From NCBI RefSeq assembly GCF_018122595.1, contig NZ_JAGRQH010000002.1, positions 372,001-436,000 on the forward strand: a stretch of DNA of 64,000 nt, read 5' to 3'. Below the pieces are notes generated by a model that was given only the letters and a program-made list of their open reading frames with translations, did not search any database and had not been told where the DNA came from. The translations under genes were made by a program, and so were the position numbers. This DNA comes from Neokomagataea anthophila (lineage in GTDB: Bacteria > Pseudomonadota > Alphaproteobacteria > Acetobacterales > Acetobacteraceae). This document shows, piece after piece, positions 36,001 to 44,748 of the stretch. Positions within the stretch are counted from its first letter, which is position 1, and each line of letters begins with the position of its first letter.

Positions 36001-36822
36001 ATGAGAGAAACAGTGCGAACAACGCCCAGCTTACTGCATCGCTATGCCAATCCCGGCCAATTCTTACGCTTGGCCCGTATTGTCCTTCCGATCTTCACAG
36101 CCCTCGCACTCATCTTTTTGACCGTCGGCGTGATCTGGGGGCTTATTTACGCTCCAGCCGATTGGCAGCAGGGCGATACTGTCCGGATTATGTATATTCA
36201 CGTCCCGACAGCGTGGCTGGCCTCATCCTGTTATCTCAGCCTTGCTGTCTGCGGATTGCTATCCCTCGTCTGGCGGCACCCATTAGCCGACCTTGCCGCC
36301 CTTGAGATCGGTCCCGTCGGCGCGTGCGCAACAGCACTTTGTCTCATCACTGGCTCATTATGGGGCAAACCCATGTGGGGAGCATGGTGGGTTTGGGATG
36401 CACGCCTGACCTCCATGCTTGTGCTGTTCTTCCTCTATCTCGGGCATATCACGCTCATTCGTGCGTTTGATGACCCCGCCCGTGGACAACGCGCGGCAGG
36501 TATCCTCGCCCTTGCTGGCGCCATTGATCTGCCGATTATCAAATTCAGCGTCCAATGGTGGAACACCCTACATCAGCCGGACAGCATCACCCTCACCGGT
36601 GCGCCCACCATGTCCATGAGCATGCTGTGGCCTCTGCTCATCACCACGATCGGCTTTAGCTTCGGCACTGGGGCGGTCATTATCGCACGCATTAGCTCTG
36701 GCATTTTCGAGAGCCGCACCCGGCAAATTCTCACCCGCTCGCGCAATCGTACAGCATCCATCTCCACTCCTCATACCGCACCAGCGCACGCCACCGAACT
36801 GCCAGAGGCCCCACCCCTATGA
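36001..36822 (+). CDS. ccmC: CcmC, heme-handling protein of cytochrome c maturation
   Basis: A 273-residue six-helix membrane protein that delivers heme to CcmE in the periplasm. The tryptophan-rich WGAWWVWDARLTS motif (about residue 124) is the heme-binding WWD signature, flanked by two conserved histidines (YIHVPTAWLAS and the HQPDSITLTG region). The start is uncertain: the ATG at 36001 abuts GGAG, and a GTG at 36013 would have better spacing. A polar tail of about 35 residues is longer than in E. coli. It overlaps ccmD by ATGA. ccmA and ccmB are not found upstream. Confidence 0.95.
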   Translation: MRETVRTTPSLLHRYANPGQFLRLARIVLPIFTALALIFLTVGVIWGLIYAPADWQQGDTVRIMYIHVPTAWLASSCYLSLAVCGLLSLVWRHPLADLAALEIGPVGACATALCLITGSLWGKPMWGAWWVWDARLTSMLVLFFLYLGHITLIRAFDDPARGQRAAGILALAGAIDLPIIKFSVQWWNTLHQPDSITLTGAPTMSMSMLWPLLITTIGFSFGTGAVIIARISSGIFESRTRQILTRSRNRTASISTPHTAPAHATELPEAPPL

Positions 36823-37004
36823 TAACCCTGCCGCACCACTGGGACTATATCGTCGCATCTTACGGCTTGGTCTTAGGCACCGCGCTTTTCCTTGGCGTAT
36901 CGGCCACGTTGCGCTTACGCCGTGCCCGCGCACGTCTGGCCCAGCTTGACCACCGACGCTCCCCCGCCGCCACACGCACTACCACACAGGAGGAAGCATC
37001 GTGA
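36819..37004 (+). CDS. ccmD: CcmD, small membrane protein of cytochrome c maturation
   Basis: A 61-residue protein with one membrane helix (YIVASYGLVLGTALFLGVSATL, about residues 10-31) and a basic cytoplasmic tail. This is the usual CcmD layout. CcmD helps release heme-loaded CcmE from the CcmABC complex. Starts and stops overlap both neighbours by 4 bases. Confidence 0.9.
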   Translation: MITLPHHWDYIVASYGLVLGTALFLGVSATLRLRRARARLAQLDHRRSPAATRTTTQEEAS

Positions 37005-37528
37005 CACGCAAAACACGCCGCCTCTGGCTGGTCATCAGTTGCCTTGCCTGCTTGGGGCTTGCTGCTGGCCTAACGCTCCGCGCTTTCTCCTCCAATATCG
37101 TGTTTTTCATGGCACCATCACAGGTTCGAGCGCACCCACCAAGCCCAGACCGCACCATCCGGCTTGGTGGTATGGTCGTAGCCGGATCACTGCACCGGAT
37201 TGTGGTACGCAATACACCCGTCAATGAATTCCAGATTACCGATGGCCAGGCCGCCATCACCGTGAGCTATGCAGGCATCCTGCCTGACCTTTTCCGTGAG
37301 GGGCAAAGTGTGGTCGCCCTTGGCACCGTGGAGCCTGGTGGAGCCTTCACTGCCAGCGAAGTCCTCGCCAAGCATGATGAAACCTATATGCCAAAAGAAG
37401 TGGCTGAAGAACTGCGCCGCACCGGGAAATGGGATCCACGCTTTGGCAAAGCGCCAGATGCGGCAAGTTGGAACACGATGACCTCCTCCGAGGATTCCTC
37501 CCACAAAAATACAAAAACGGGAGGTTAA
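37001..37528 (+). CDS. ccmE: CcmE, periplasmic heme chaperone
   Basis: A 175-residue membrane-anchored protein that carries heme from CcmC to CcmF. The GTG start overlaps the ccmD stop. An N-terminal anchor (LWLVISCLACLGLAAGLTL) is followed by an OB-fold domain. The heme-binding loop VLAKHDETYMP has the covalent His125 and the axial Tyr129, so this is the classical His-type CcmE rather than the Cys variant. A polar C-terminal tail is typical. Confidence 0.96.
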   Translation: MTRKTRRLWLVISCLACLGLAAGLTLRAFSSNIVFFMAPSQVRAHPPSPDRTIRLGGMVVAGSLHRIVVRNTPVNEFQITDGQAAITVSYAGILPDLFREGQSVVALGTVEPGGAFTASEVLAKHDETYMPKEVAEELRRTGKWDPRFGKAPDAASWNTMTSSEDSSHKNTKTGG

Positions 37529-37534
37529 CGACCC

Positions 37535-39520
37535 ATGTTTTTTGGACCTGAAGAAGGGCATTTTGCCCTCGCCCTTGGCTGCGTCTTAGCGGTTTTTCAA
37601 TGCGTTATACCGCTCTGGGCGGCTCGTAGCGCCAAGCATCAACGCTTGGTCGCACTGGCACCAGCCTTAGCCGTTGGCCAACTCATCGCGCTCAGCCTCT
37701 CTTTTCTCAGCCTAATTTTATGCGCCGTAAACGATGATTTTTCCGTCCAAAACGTCGCAGCAAACTCGGCTATTGCCAAACCCCTTTTGTATAAAGTCAC
37801 CGGCGTTTGGGGAAACCACGAAGGCTCCGTCCTCCTCTGGACCTTAATTTTGGCCCTGTGCGGTGGTGCTGTGTCTCTCTTTGGGCGCAACCTCCCCGAT
37901 ATTTTACGCGGCCGTGTCCTTGCCATTCTCGGCGGCGTCTCTGCTGGTTTTCAGCTTTTCTGCCTGCTGACCTCAGACCCCTTTGAGCGGCTATACCCCG
38001 CGCCTATGGACGGGCAAGGCATGAACCCCTTGCTGCAAGACCCCGGCCTCGCCTTTCATCCGCCTATTCTCTACACGGGTTATGTCGGCTTTGCCGTGCC
38101 CTTCGCCTTTGCTGTTGCCGCCCTTATTGAAGGCCGTGTGGACGCGGCATGGGGGCGCTGGGTGCGCCCTTGGGCCGTTGCTGCTTGGGCCTTCCTCACC
38201 TGTGGCATCGCACTCGGCTCATGGTGGTCTTATTACGTCCTCGGCTGGGGCGGATATTGGTTCTGGGACCCGGTGGAAAACGCTTCCCTGATCCCATGGC
38301 TCACGGGAACAGCCCTCGTGCACTCCGCCATTGTGGTGGAAAAGCGCGAAGGACTAAAAATCTGGACGGTCCTGCTGGCCATCGCCACCTTCTCTTTCTC
38401 ACTCTCCGGCACGTTCCTTGTCCGGTCCGGCATCCTGAATTCCGTGCATGCCTTTGCCAATGACCCCGCCCGCGGCGTGTTTATTCTCGCCCTTTTAGCC
38501 ATTGTTATTGGTGGCTCACTCAGCCTGTTCGCATGGCGCGCGCCCTCCCTCACGGCGGGCGGCTTGTTTGCCCCTGTCTCCCGTGAGGGTGCCTTGGTGC
38601 TCAATAATATTCTGCTCTGCTCCATATGTGCCGTTGTCGTCACAGGCACGATGTACCCGCCCTTTATGCAGCTCCTTGCAGGGCGGACCATCTCCGTCGG
38701 TAAACCGTTTTTTGATGCGGCCACTATCCCGCTAACCCTCCCGCTCTTGCTCGCCATGGGCCTCGGCACCGCATTACCGTGGAAGCGCGCCCACATCTCC
38801 CGCAGCTTTCATCATCTGCGCACGGCCATTCCTCTCACCCTCGTCGGGTTAGCGCTCTGCTGGTGGCATTTCTCAGGCGTTCTTCCCATTGCCTGTGGCG
38901 TTTTGTCTGTTTGGGTCATCGCCGCATCCATCGCAGATATGATACGCCGCCTCGGTCTGCGCGGTGACACTCTCCGCTCCGTGCTCTCACGCGCCCGCTC
39001 TCTTCCACGGTCTTCTTGGGGCGCAACACTGGCTCATATTGGCGCAGGCATCACAGTTCTCGGCCTGAGCGGCATGTCCAGCGCACAGCACGCCATTGTT
39101 GAAGTTCCCATCGGGCATACAACCCACCTCGCTGGTGATGACTGGACCTTAACAAACATCCGCCACCTACGCGGCCCGAATTATAATGCCCTACGAGCCG
39201 ACATCACCGTCAGCCATAACGGGCATGTCATCACCGTTTTACACCCTGAAAAGCGGGACTTCACATCCCAGCATCAAACCACCACCGAAGTGTCCATTCA
39301 CACGAACTTCCTGCGCGATCTCTACGGCGTCATCGGTGACCAGCAAGGCGCAGGTGCAAACACAACCTATGTTTTGCGTTTGCACAACAACACTCTCGCC
39401 CCATGGATGTGGCTCGGCGCACTGATTATGGCTATTGGTGGCGGCCTATCTCTGTCTGACCGTCGCTTACGCATCGGCGCACCACGCCGTGCCTCAGCCC
39501 TTACGGAGAAAGCATCATGA
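37535..39520 (+). CDS. ccmF: CcmF, heme lyase core of cytochrome c maturation
   Basis: A 661-residue, multi-helix inner-membrane protein that, with CcmH and CcmI, attaches heme to apocytochrome c. The WWD motif GWGGYWFWDPVENASL (about residue 237) and the conserved periplasmic histidines around it are intact. The length is normal. A periplasmic domain near residues 500-610 (VEVPIGHTTHLAGDDW and following) precedes the last helix. It starts 6 bases after ccmE and overlaps ccmG. Confidence 0.97.
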   Translation: MFFGPEEGHFALALGCVLAVFQCVIPLWAARSAKHQRLVALAPALAVGQLIALSLSFLSLILCAVNDDFSVQNVAANSAIAKPLLYKVTGVWGNHEGSVLLWTLILALCGGAVSLFGRNLPDILRGRVLAILGGVSAGFQLFCLLTSDPFERLYPAPMDGQGMNPLLQDPGLAFHPPILYTGYVGFAVPFAFAVAALIEGRVDAAWGRWVRPWAVAAWAFLTCGIALGSWWSYYVLGWGGYWFWDPVENASLIPWLTGTALVHSAIVVEKREGLKIWTVLLAIATFSFSLSGTFLVRSGILNSVHAFANDPARGVFILALLAIVIGGSLSLFAWRAPSLTAGGLFAPVSREGALVLNNILLCSICAVVVTGTMYPPFMQLLAGRTISVGKPFFDAATIPLTLPLLLAMGLGTALPWKRAHISRSFHHLRTAIPLTLVGLALCWWHFSGVLPIACGVLSVWVIAASIADMIRRLGLRGDTLRSVLSRARSLPRSSWGATLAHIGAGITVLGLSGMSSAQHAIVEVPIGHTTHLAGDDWTLTNIRHLRGPNYNALRADITVSHNGHVITVLHPEKRDFTSQHQTTTEVSIHTNFLRDLYGVIGDQQGAGANTTYVLRLHNNTLAPWMWLGALIMAIGGGLSLSDRRLRIGAPRRASALTEKAS

Positions 39521-40095
39521 GCACACCATCACGACGCAAACTCATCACCGCTCTCCCCATTATGGGAGCCAGCGCCTTAGGCTTCGGGTTTTGGCGGATG
39601 CTCCACGGCATGCAAAATGGCGGCTTTGACCCCCGCGCAGTCAACACCCCCCAGCTTGGGCACCCAATTCCTAACTTCTCTCTCCCCGGTTTACCCGCCT
39701 CCGGAACTGGCCCAAGCGCAACAACAGGCTTCACCGCATCAGAGCTCCAAAGCCAGCACACACCCGTTTTGCTCAATTTCTTCGCCTCATGGTGCATTCC
39801 CTGCGTGGCCGAAATGCCGGGGTTACGTATCATCGCTCAAGAGATTCCCATCTGGGGCATCGCGTATAAAGATAAGCCCGAGGACGCCGCCGCCTTCATC
39901 CAGCGCGATGGCTCCCCCTATGCCCGCGTCGCCACCGATCATAACGGCCGCACCGCGATTGATTGGGGCGTCACCGGCGTGCCTGAAAGCTTCCTCATAG
40001 CGCCGGGGGGGCGCATTTTGTGGCACAATGCTTCCGGCCTCACTCCCCAACTTTTTGACGCGGAAATCCGCCCTCTTCTGGCGCCTTACCGATGA
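39517..40095 (+). CDS. ccmG: CcmG (DsbE), membrane-tethered thiol reductase
   Basis: A 192-residue thioredoxin-fold protein with an N-terminal membrane anchor (residues 9-27). The active site is FFASWCIPCVAEMPG with Cys93 and Cys96. It keeps the CXXCH cysteines of apocytochrome c reduced for heme attachment. The cis-proline region (VTGVPESFLI) is present. Overlaps by 4 bases tie it to ccmF and ccmH. Confidence 0.96.
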   Translation: MSTPSRRKLITALPIMGASALGFGFWRMLHGMQNGGFDPRAVNTPQLGHPIPNFSLPGLPASGTGPSATTGFTASELQSQHTPVLLNFFASWCIPCVAEMPGLRIIAQEIPIWGIAYKDKPEDAAAFIQRDGSPYARVATDHNGRTAIDWGVTGVPESFLIAPGGRILWHNASGLTPQLFDAEIRPLLAPYR

Positions 40096-40568
40096 AACAA
40101 TATCTCTCCCTCCTTTGCGCGCTCACCTTCAGCATCAGCCTCGCAGGGGCCGCCTTTGCGGTTGATAGCCCAAGCGAGATGCTCCAAAATCCGACACAAG
40201 AAAAACGCGCAGAAACGATTGGCGCACAGCTCCGCTGCCTTGTGTGCCAAAATGAGAGCATCGAAGACAGCAGCGCCCCCTTAGCGCGTGACCTCCGCCG
40301 TGTTGTGCGTGAGCAGGTCCAGTCCGGCAAAACAGACCAACAAATCATGATGTGGATGACAGACCGCTACGGCACATTCATTCGCCTCTCCCCGCCATTC
40401 TCCATCACCACCGCCCTCCTTTGGATCATGCCGGGCCTTGCCCTTCTCAGCGGCATCGGGCTGGCATGGTGGCAGTTCCGCCATCGCAATAACGCAACAC
40501 CCAGCAATGACTTAACCGAAGACGAACGCGCACGCCTCGCCATGCTTACCCGGGAGAATAAATCATGA
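40092..40568 (+). CDS. ccmH: CcmH, N-terminal thiol domain type
   Basis: A 158-residue protein with a signal peptide (LLCALTFSISLAGAAFA), the redox motif RCLVCQNESIEDS (Cys49 and Cys52), the three-helix bundle typical of CcmH, and one membrane helix near residues 97-117 (TALLWIMPGLALLSGIGLAWW). It is the short form, with the TPR part carried by the separate ccmI gene, as in many alphaproteobacteria. Confidence 0.95.
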   Translation: MKQYLSLLCALTFSISLAGAAFAVDSPSEMLQNPTQEKRAETIGAQLRCLVCQNESIEDSSAPLARDLRRVVREQVQSGKTDQQIMMWMTDRYGTFIRLSPPFSITTALLWIMPGLALLSGIGLAWWQFRHRNNATPSNDLTEDERARLAMLTRENKS

Positions 40569-41302
40569 GTTGGATCAGCTTTCTGCTCATCACCCTCATC
40601 ACTTTGCTCCCTGTTATGGTCGGCCTGCGTTGGGCACAACTCCGGATCGGGGCGCGCCAATCCGCACTGGCGCTGTATCGTGGGCAGTTGGCCGAGCTTG
40701 ATCGTGACAAGCGCCTCGGCCTCGTCACCGGGTCAGATTATTCAGCCGCACAGCTTGAAATCCAGCGCCGCCTTCTTACTGCGGATAGCAGCACCGAAGA
40801 CAGCACTACCGCCTCAACCATACAAAAACGGCGGCTTCTCCCGTTCCTGCTCCTTGGAATCAGCATTCCGACCTGCGCGGGCATCCTCTATATCTCCAAT
40901 GGCCACCCAGCCTTACCGCCTCAACCCCTTGCCTCCCGCGGAATTGCACCAGACCCGCACACAATGGCGCTGATCCAAAAACTGCAAGCCTCTGTCGCAA
41001 CCTTCCCGCCAGAAAGCCCGTCTTACGTTCCGGGCCACACACTCCTGGGGCAAGTCGAACTCCGCTCTGGCCTCACCAGCGCCGCAATTGCCGATTGGCA
41101 AGCTGCACTACAGGCACAATTTTCACCAGAATTAGCCCTCAGCCTTGCTGAAGCCATGGTAAAACGTGACGGTCACATCAATCGTGATACACTCACCCTC
41201 TATCGACGCGCCCTTGCCGCAGCCCCACATGATGCCTCTTGGCGCATGGCAGCAGAAGCACGGGTCGCTGAAGGTGAACATGACCTTGGTGAACAACAGT
41301 AA
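40565..41302 (+). CDS. ccmI: CcmI, apocytochrome c chaperone
   Basis: A 245-residue protein with two N-terminal membrane segments (SFLLITLITLLPVMVGLRW and LLPFLLLGISIPTCAGILYI) separated by a short heptad-rich loop. A periplasmic C-terminal domain of TPR-like helices (from about residue 145, LRSGLTSAAIADWQAALQAQ) binds the C-terminal helix of apocytochrome c. It is somewhat shorter than the E. coli equivalent. Start overlaps the ccmH stop. Confidence 0.9.
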   Translation: MSWISFLLITLITLLPVMVGLRWAQLRIGARQSALALYRGQLAELDRDKRLGLVTGSDYSAAQLEIQRRLLTADSSTEDSTTASTIQKRRLLPFLLLGISIPTCAGILYISNGHPALPPQPLASRGIAPDPHTMALIQKLQASVATFPPESPSYVPGHTLLGQVELRSGLTSAAIADWQAALQAQFSPELALSLAEAMVKRDGHINRDTLTLYRRALAAAPHDASWRMAAEARVAEGEHDLGEQQ

Positions 41303-41320
41303 GGATACAACCGCCCCGTG

Positions 41321-41620
41321 ATGCGACCTAACAGCACTGCTGTCATACCTTGCCCGCTGTGCCGCGCTCCCCTGCGCAGTACCGCAGATTATTGCACATC
41401 CTGCGGTGCAGAGCGGCATTTTGGCCCGCGTAAGACTGAAGTGATCAGCAGCATTGTTGGCGGTTGTGTATTACTGCCCGGTGTCTCTTTGCTTGTACGC
41501 CCCTTTTCATTATGGACCGTTCTTTTCGCGCTCATAGGCATCGGCGTTGGTTTCTTTTATGCCCATGTCCGCTTTGGTGTTGATCGCTGGTTCAAAGGTG
41601 AAGGGAAGATAAAACGATGA
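41321..41620 (+). CDS. Zinc-ribbon membrane protein of unknown function
   Basis: A 99-residue protein with an N-terminal zinc ribbon, CPLC at about residues 11-14 and CTSC near residues 29-32, then two hydrophobic segments ([19 protein letters not shown] and [20 protein letters not shown]). The ATG directly follows a GTG that could also serve. It sits between ccmI (19 bases) and fumC (ATGA overlap), so it is probably part of the same transcript. I know no function for this pairing. Confidence 0.75.
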   Translation: MRPNSTAVIPCPLCRAPLRSTADYCTSCGAERHFGPRKTEVISSIVGGCVLLPGVSLLVRPFSLWTVLFALIGIGVGFFYAHVRFGVDRWFKGEGKIKR

Positions 41621-43035
41621 CGACAGTTGGATACCGTACCGAGACGGACGGCATGGGCCCAGTAGACGTGCCAGAAAACGTTCTCTGGGGCGCACAAACA
41701 CAGCGTTCATTGCAATATTTCAGCATCGGCCGAGATCTCATGCCGCCTGAAATGATCGAAGCTTATGCTTTGGTCAAACAAGCCTGCGCGACGGCCAATG
41801 CACAAAGCGGCCGACTAGATGCGGAAAGCGCCAAGCTCATCCATGTCGTCTGTGATGAAATCGTTGCTGGCCAGCACGACGCCATGTTCCCATTGCGCGT
41901 CTGGATGACCGGATCGGGCACACAGTTCAACATGAACGTCAATGAGGTTATCGCCAACCGCGCCAGCCAAATCGCAGGTGCACCTTTAGGCAGCAAAACA
42001 CCTCTGCACCCCAATGACCACGTCAATATGGGGCAATCCACCAATTGTAACTTCCCCACCGCCATGCATGTTGCCGCTGTCCTTGGAGTAGAACATCGCC
42101 TCATCCCTGCTCTGACACGCCTGCGAGATGCGATCGCCGCTAAGGCTGAAGAGTGGAAAGACCTTGTCAAAGTAGGCCGCACCCATCTGCAAGATGCCGT
42201 TCCCATCACATTGGGCCAAGAATGGCACGGCTATGCAGGCATGCTCACGGACAACATCGCACGCCTCACAGCCGCGCGTGATGGCTTGCTTCCCCTCGCC
42301 CTCGGTGGAACAGCCCTCGGGACCGGCGTGAACACAGACCCCGGCTTTGACCAACGCGCCTGCGCAGCCTTGGCCGAACAAACGGGCATCAATTTCACCG
42401 CTGCCGAGAACAAATTTGCTCTCCAAGGTGCACATGACGCCCTCGTGCATCTCTCTGGCTGTCTCCGCACAACAGCAGGCGCCTTGTTCAAGATTGCGAA
42501 TGATATTCGCCTCCTCGCTTGCGGCCCACGCGCTGGCTTAAGCGAACTGCACTTACCAGAAAACGAGCCCGGCTCTTCCATCATGCCCGGCAAAATCAAC
42601 CCGACCCAAGCCGAAGCCTTAGCAATGCTCACGCTGCAAGTCATGAGCAATGACGTCGCCGTTGGCATGGGCGGGGCGAGCGGCATGATGGATATGAATG
42701 TCTATAAGCCGCTCATCATTCACAACGTCATGCAAAGCATCACCTTGCTCAATGATGGTTCTGAAAACTTCCGCCGCTTCTTGGTTGAAGGCATCCGCGC
42801 CAACGAAACACGCCTGAAACAAGACCTAGACCGCTCTTTGGTTCTCGTGACAGCACTGTCGCCAGCCATTGGCTATGATGCGGCTTCTAAGGTCGCGCAT
42901 CATGCCGTTGAAACCGGGAATAGCCCACGTGAATCTGCCCTAGCACTCGGCGTGATGACCGGAGAAGAGTATGACCGCGTGGCCGACCCTAGACACATGC
43001 TGGCGCCGAATATCCGGATAACCCCCAAGGGTTGA
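41617..43035 (+). CDS. fumC: Fumarate hydratase class II
   Basis: A 472-residue class II fumarase, which interconverts fumarate and malate without an iron-sulfur cluster. The family signature [20 protein letters not shown] carries the catalytic serine loop. The [19 protein letters not shown] and [19 protein letters not shown] regions form the rest of the active site. The length is typical. The ATG overlaps the stop of the zinc-ribbon gene, which ties fumC to the end of the ccm cluster. Confidence 0.97.
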   Translation: MTTVGYRTETDGMGPVDVPENVLWGAQTQRSLQYFSIGRDLMPPEMIEAYALVKQACATANAQSGRLDAESAKLIHVVCDEIVAGQHDAMFPLRVWMTGSGTQFNMNVNEVIANRASQIAGAPLGSKTPLHPNDHVNMGQSTNCNFPTAMHVAAVLGVEHRLIPALTRLRDAIAAKAEEWKDLVKVGRTHLQDAVPITLGQEWHGYAGMLTDNIARLTAARDGLLPLALGGTALGTGVNTDPGFDQRACAALAEQTGINFTAAENKFALQGAHDALVHLSGCLRTTAGALFKIANDIRLLACGPRAGLSELHLPENEPGSSIMPGKINPTQAEALAMLTLQVMSNDVAVGMGGASGMMDMNVYKPLIIHNVMQSITLLNDGSENFRRFLVEGIRANETRLKQDLDRSLVLVTALSPAIGYDAASKVAHHAVETGNSPRESALALGVMTGEEYDRVADPRHMLAPNIRITPKG

Positions 43036-43079
43036 TTACAAAAACTTTACCTTGAATCCATAGCGCTTTCGCAATGAGA

Positions 43080-43117
43080 GTGGTTATTCGTAATATTATA
43101 ACTTTATGAATAACCAC
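43080..43117 (+). terminator. Inverted repeat downstream of fumC
   Basis: GTGGTTATTC (43080-43089) pairs with GAATAACCAC (43108-43117) across an 18-base A/T-rich loop, 45 bases after the fumC stop. It ends 17 bases before the next ATG, so an operator role is also possible. Confidence 0.5.
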
Positions 43118-43134
43118 CTCAGGATTTTGCTCTG

Positions 43135-44616
43135 ATGCGCTTCTCATTCCGTGCGGCCCTCCTCAGCTGTGCTCTCTTCAGCACTGCCGGCACACTCTCT
43201 GCAGCTGATACTGCACCCAAAACTGCCCCCTCCGCACAGCCAGACGATCATTTTACGGGTATTGCTGCGCTACTCCCAGCGGACAGCACTACCAAACATC
43301 ATTACGGCTCTATCGCGTACACCGCACATGCGGGCACCTTAACCCTGCGTGATGCAAACGGCGCACCTTCAGCCCGCGTCTTTTACGTGGCCTACACGAA
43401 AGACGGTGCCACTGCGGCCAAACGCCCCGTTTCTTTCTTCTTCAACGGTGGGCCAGGTGGTGGCACCGCCTATCTGCACCTCGGCGCGGCTGGCCCCGTT
43501 GCCCTCACCATGCCCAGCAAAGACCCAACAGATGGCGCACACGCAACACTCGGTGAAAACCCCGATAGCTGGCTGCCAACAACCGACATGGTCTTCATTG
43601 ATGCCATCGGCACCGGCTACTCACGCCCGACCGACCCAGCAAAAGCTTCTGGTGAATTTTATGGTGTGAAGCAAGATGCCAGCGCTTTTGCAAAAGTTAT
43701 CCAGCTTTGGATTGCTAATAACAACCGCCAAGAATCTCCCCACTATCTCGTCGGCGAAAGCTATGGCGGTATTCGCGCTATCCAAGTGGCAAATGCACTT
43801 CAACTTGAGCAAAATACACTGCTCGATGGGCTCGTCATGCTCTCCCCCGCCATCGAAATGCCGCTGCTAGATACAGAAGATAACCCCCTCTCCGCAGCCC
43901 TCATGCTGCCCACACTCATCTCCGCACATCAAAGCCCCAGCACCACCCCTCAAACGGCTGATACTGCCTACCAGTGGGCTATGACGACCTACCTCACCAA
44001 AGTCGCTGGCAAGATTACGGATAATGACACCGCTTTTTACCACGATGTCGCCACCCGTACGGGCCTGCCAGAAAGCGTCATTGCACGCCAACACGGCATC
44101 CCTGCCATTGGCTCTCATGATGTCATGTCCATCGATGGTCGTTTGCATGGCTTGTATGACTACACCCAAACCATCGCAGACCCGGCGGCAGATGGCTTAG
44201 ATGAAAGCCCAGACCCTACGCTGTTTGGCTTTGGACGAGCATACGGCAATGCCTTCTCAGGCTATGCAGCCAGCGCACTCGGCTTCCACACTCCACTGAC
44301 CTATGACTTGCTGTCTCTCTCCGTCAATGCGAGCTGGAAATGGAGCGCAGGTGGCCCAAGCCCCATTCACCAAATCCCAGTTTTGAACCGATTGCTCGCC
44401 CTCAACCCATCCTTACGCATCTTCGTCGCCAATGGTTATTATGATCTTGCTTGCCCCTTCGGCACAGCCCATTGGATGAAAGATCACCTGACGGTCGGCT
44501 CTGACCGTGTCTCTCTTCACCTCTATCAAGGTGGGCATATGCTGTATCTGCGCCCAGAAAGCCGCCACGCTTTTGCGGCTGATGTGCAAAGCTGGATGAA
44601 TACCGACGCACATTAA
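43135..44616 (+). CDS. Secreted S10-family serine carboxypeptidase-like protein
   Basis: A 493-residue exported hydrolase. The signal peptide (FRAALLSCALFSTAGTLSA) ends near residue 23. The peptidase S10 alpha/beta fold is clear: the oxyanion region FFFNGGPGGGTAYLH, nucleophile Ser209 in VGESYGG, Asp in FVANGYYDLACPF and His in YQGGHMLYLRPES, so the triad is complete. Bacterial S10 homologues are frequent in acetic acid bacteria but their substrates are mostly unknown. AGGA lies 10 bases before the ATG. It is a single-gene unit with its own terminator. Confidence 0.92.
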   Translation: MRFSFRAALLSCALFSTAGTLSAADTAPKTAPSAQPDDHFTGIAALLPADSTTKHHYGSIAYTAHAGTLTLRDANGAPSARVFYVAYTKDGATAAKRPVSFFFNGGPGGGTAYLHLGAAGPVALTMPSKDPTDGAHATLGENPDSWLPTTDMVFIDAIGTGYSRPTDPAKASGEFYGVKQDASAFAKVIQLWIANNNRQESPHYLVGESYGGIRAIQVANALQLEQNTLLDGLVMLSPAIEMPLLDTEDNPLSAALMLPTLISAHQSPSTTPQTADTAYQWAMTTYLTKVAGKITDNDTAFYHDVATRTGLPESVIARQHGIPAIGSHDVMSIDGRLHGLYDYTQTIADPAADGLDESPDPTLFGFGRAYGNAFSGYAASALGFHTPLTYDLLSLSVNASWKWSAGGPSPIHQIPVLNRLLALNPSLRIFVANGYYDLACPFGTAHWMKDHLTVGSDRVSLHLYQGGHMLYLRPESRHAFAADVQSWMNTDAH

Positions 44617-44648
44617 AAGATATCTTTTTCAAATCACACTATCTAAAC

Positions 44649-44679
44649 AAGTGGGAGAAATACTAAAATTCTCCCACTT
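44649..44679 (+). terminator. Terminator of the S10 peptidase gene
   Basis: A perfect 11-base stem, AAGTGGGAGAA (44649-44659) with TTCTCCCACTT (44669-44679), has a 9-base loop and is followed by TTCTC. Confidence 0.75.
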
Positions 44680-44748
44680 TTCTCTTGAACAAAGATACTG
44701 CACACTTACTGACATTAATGGAACTCCCGCTTCGGAACCAAATGCCTC

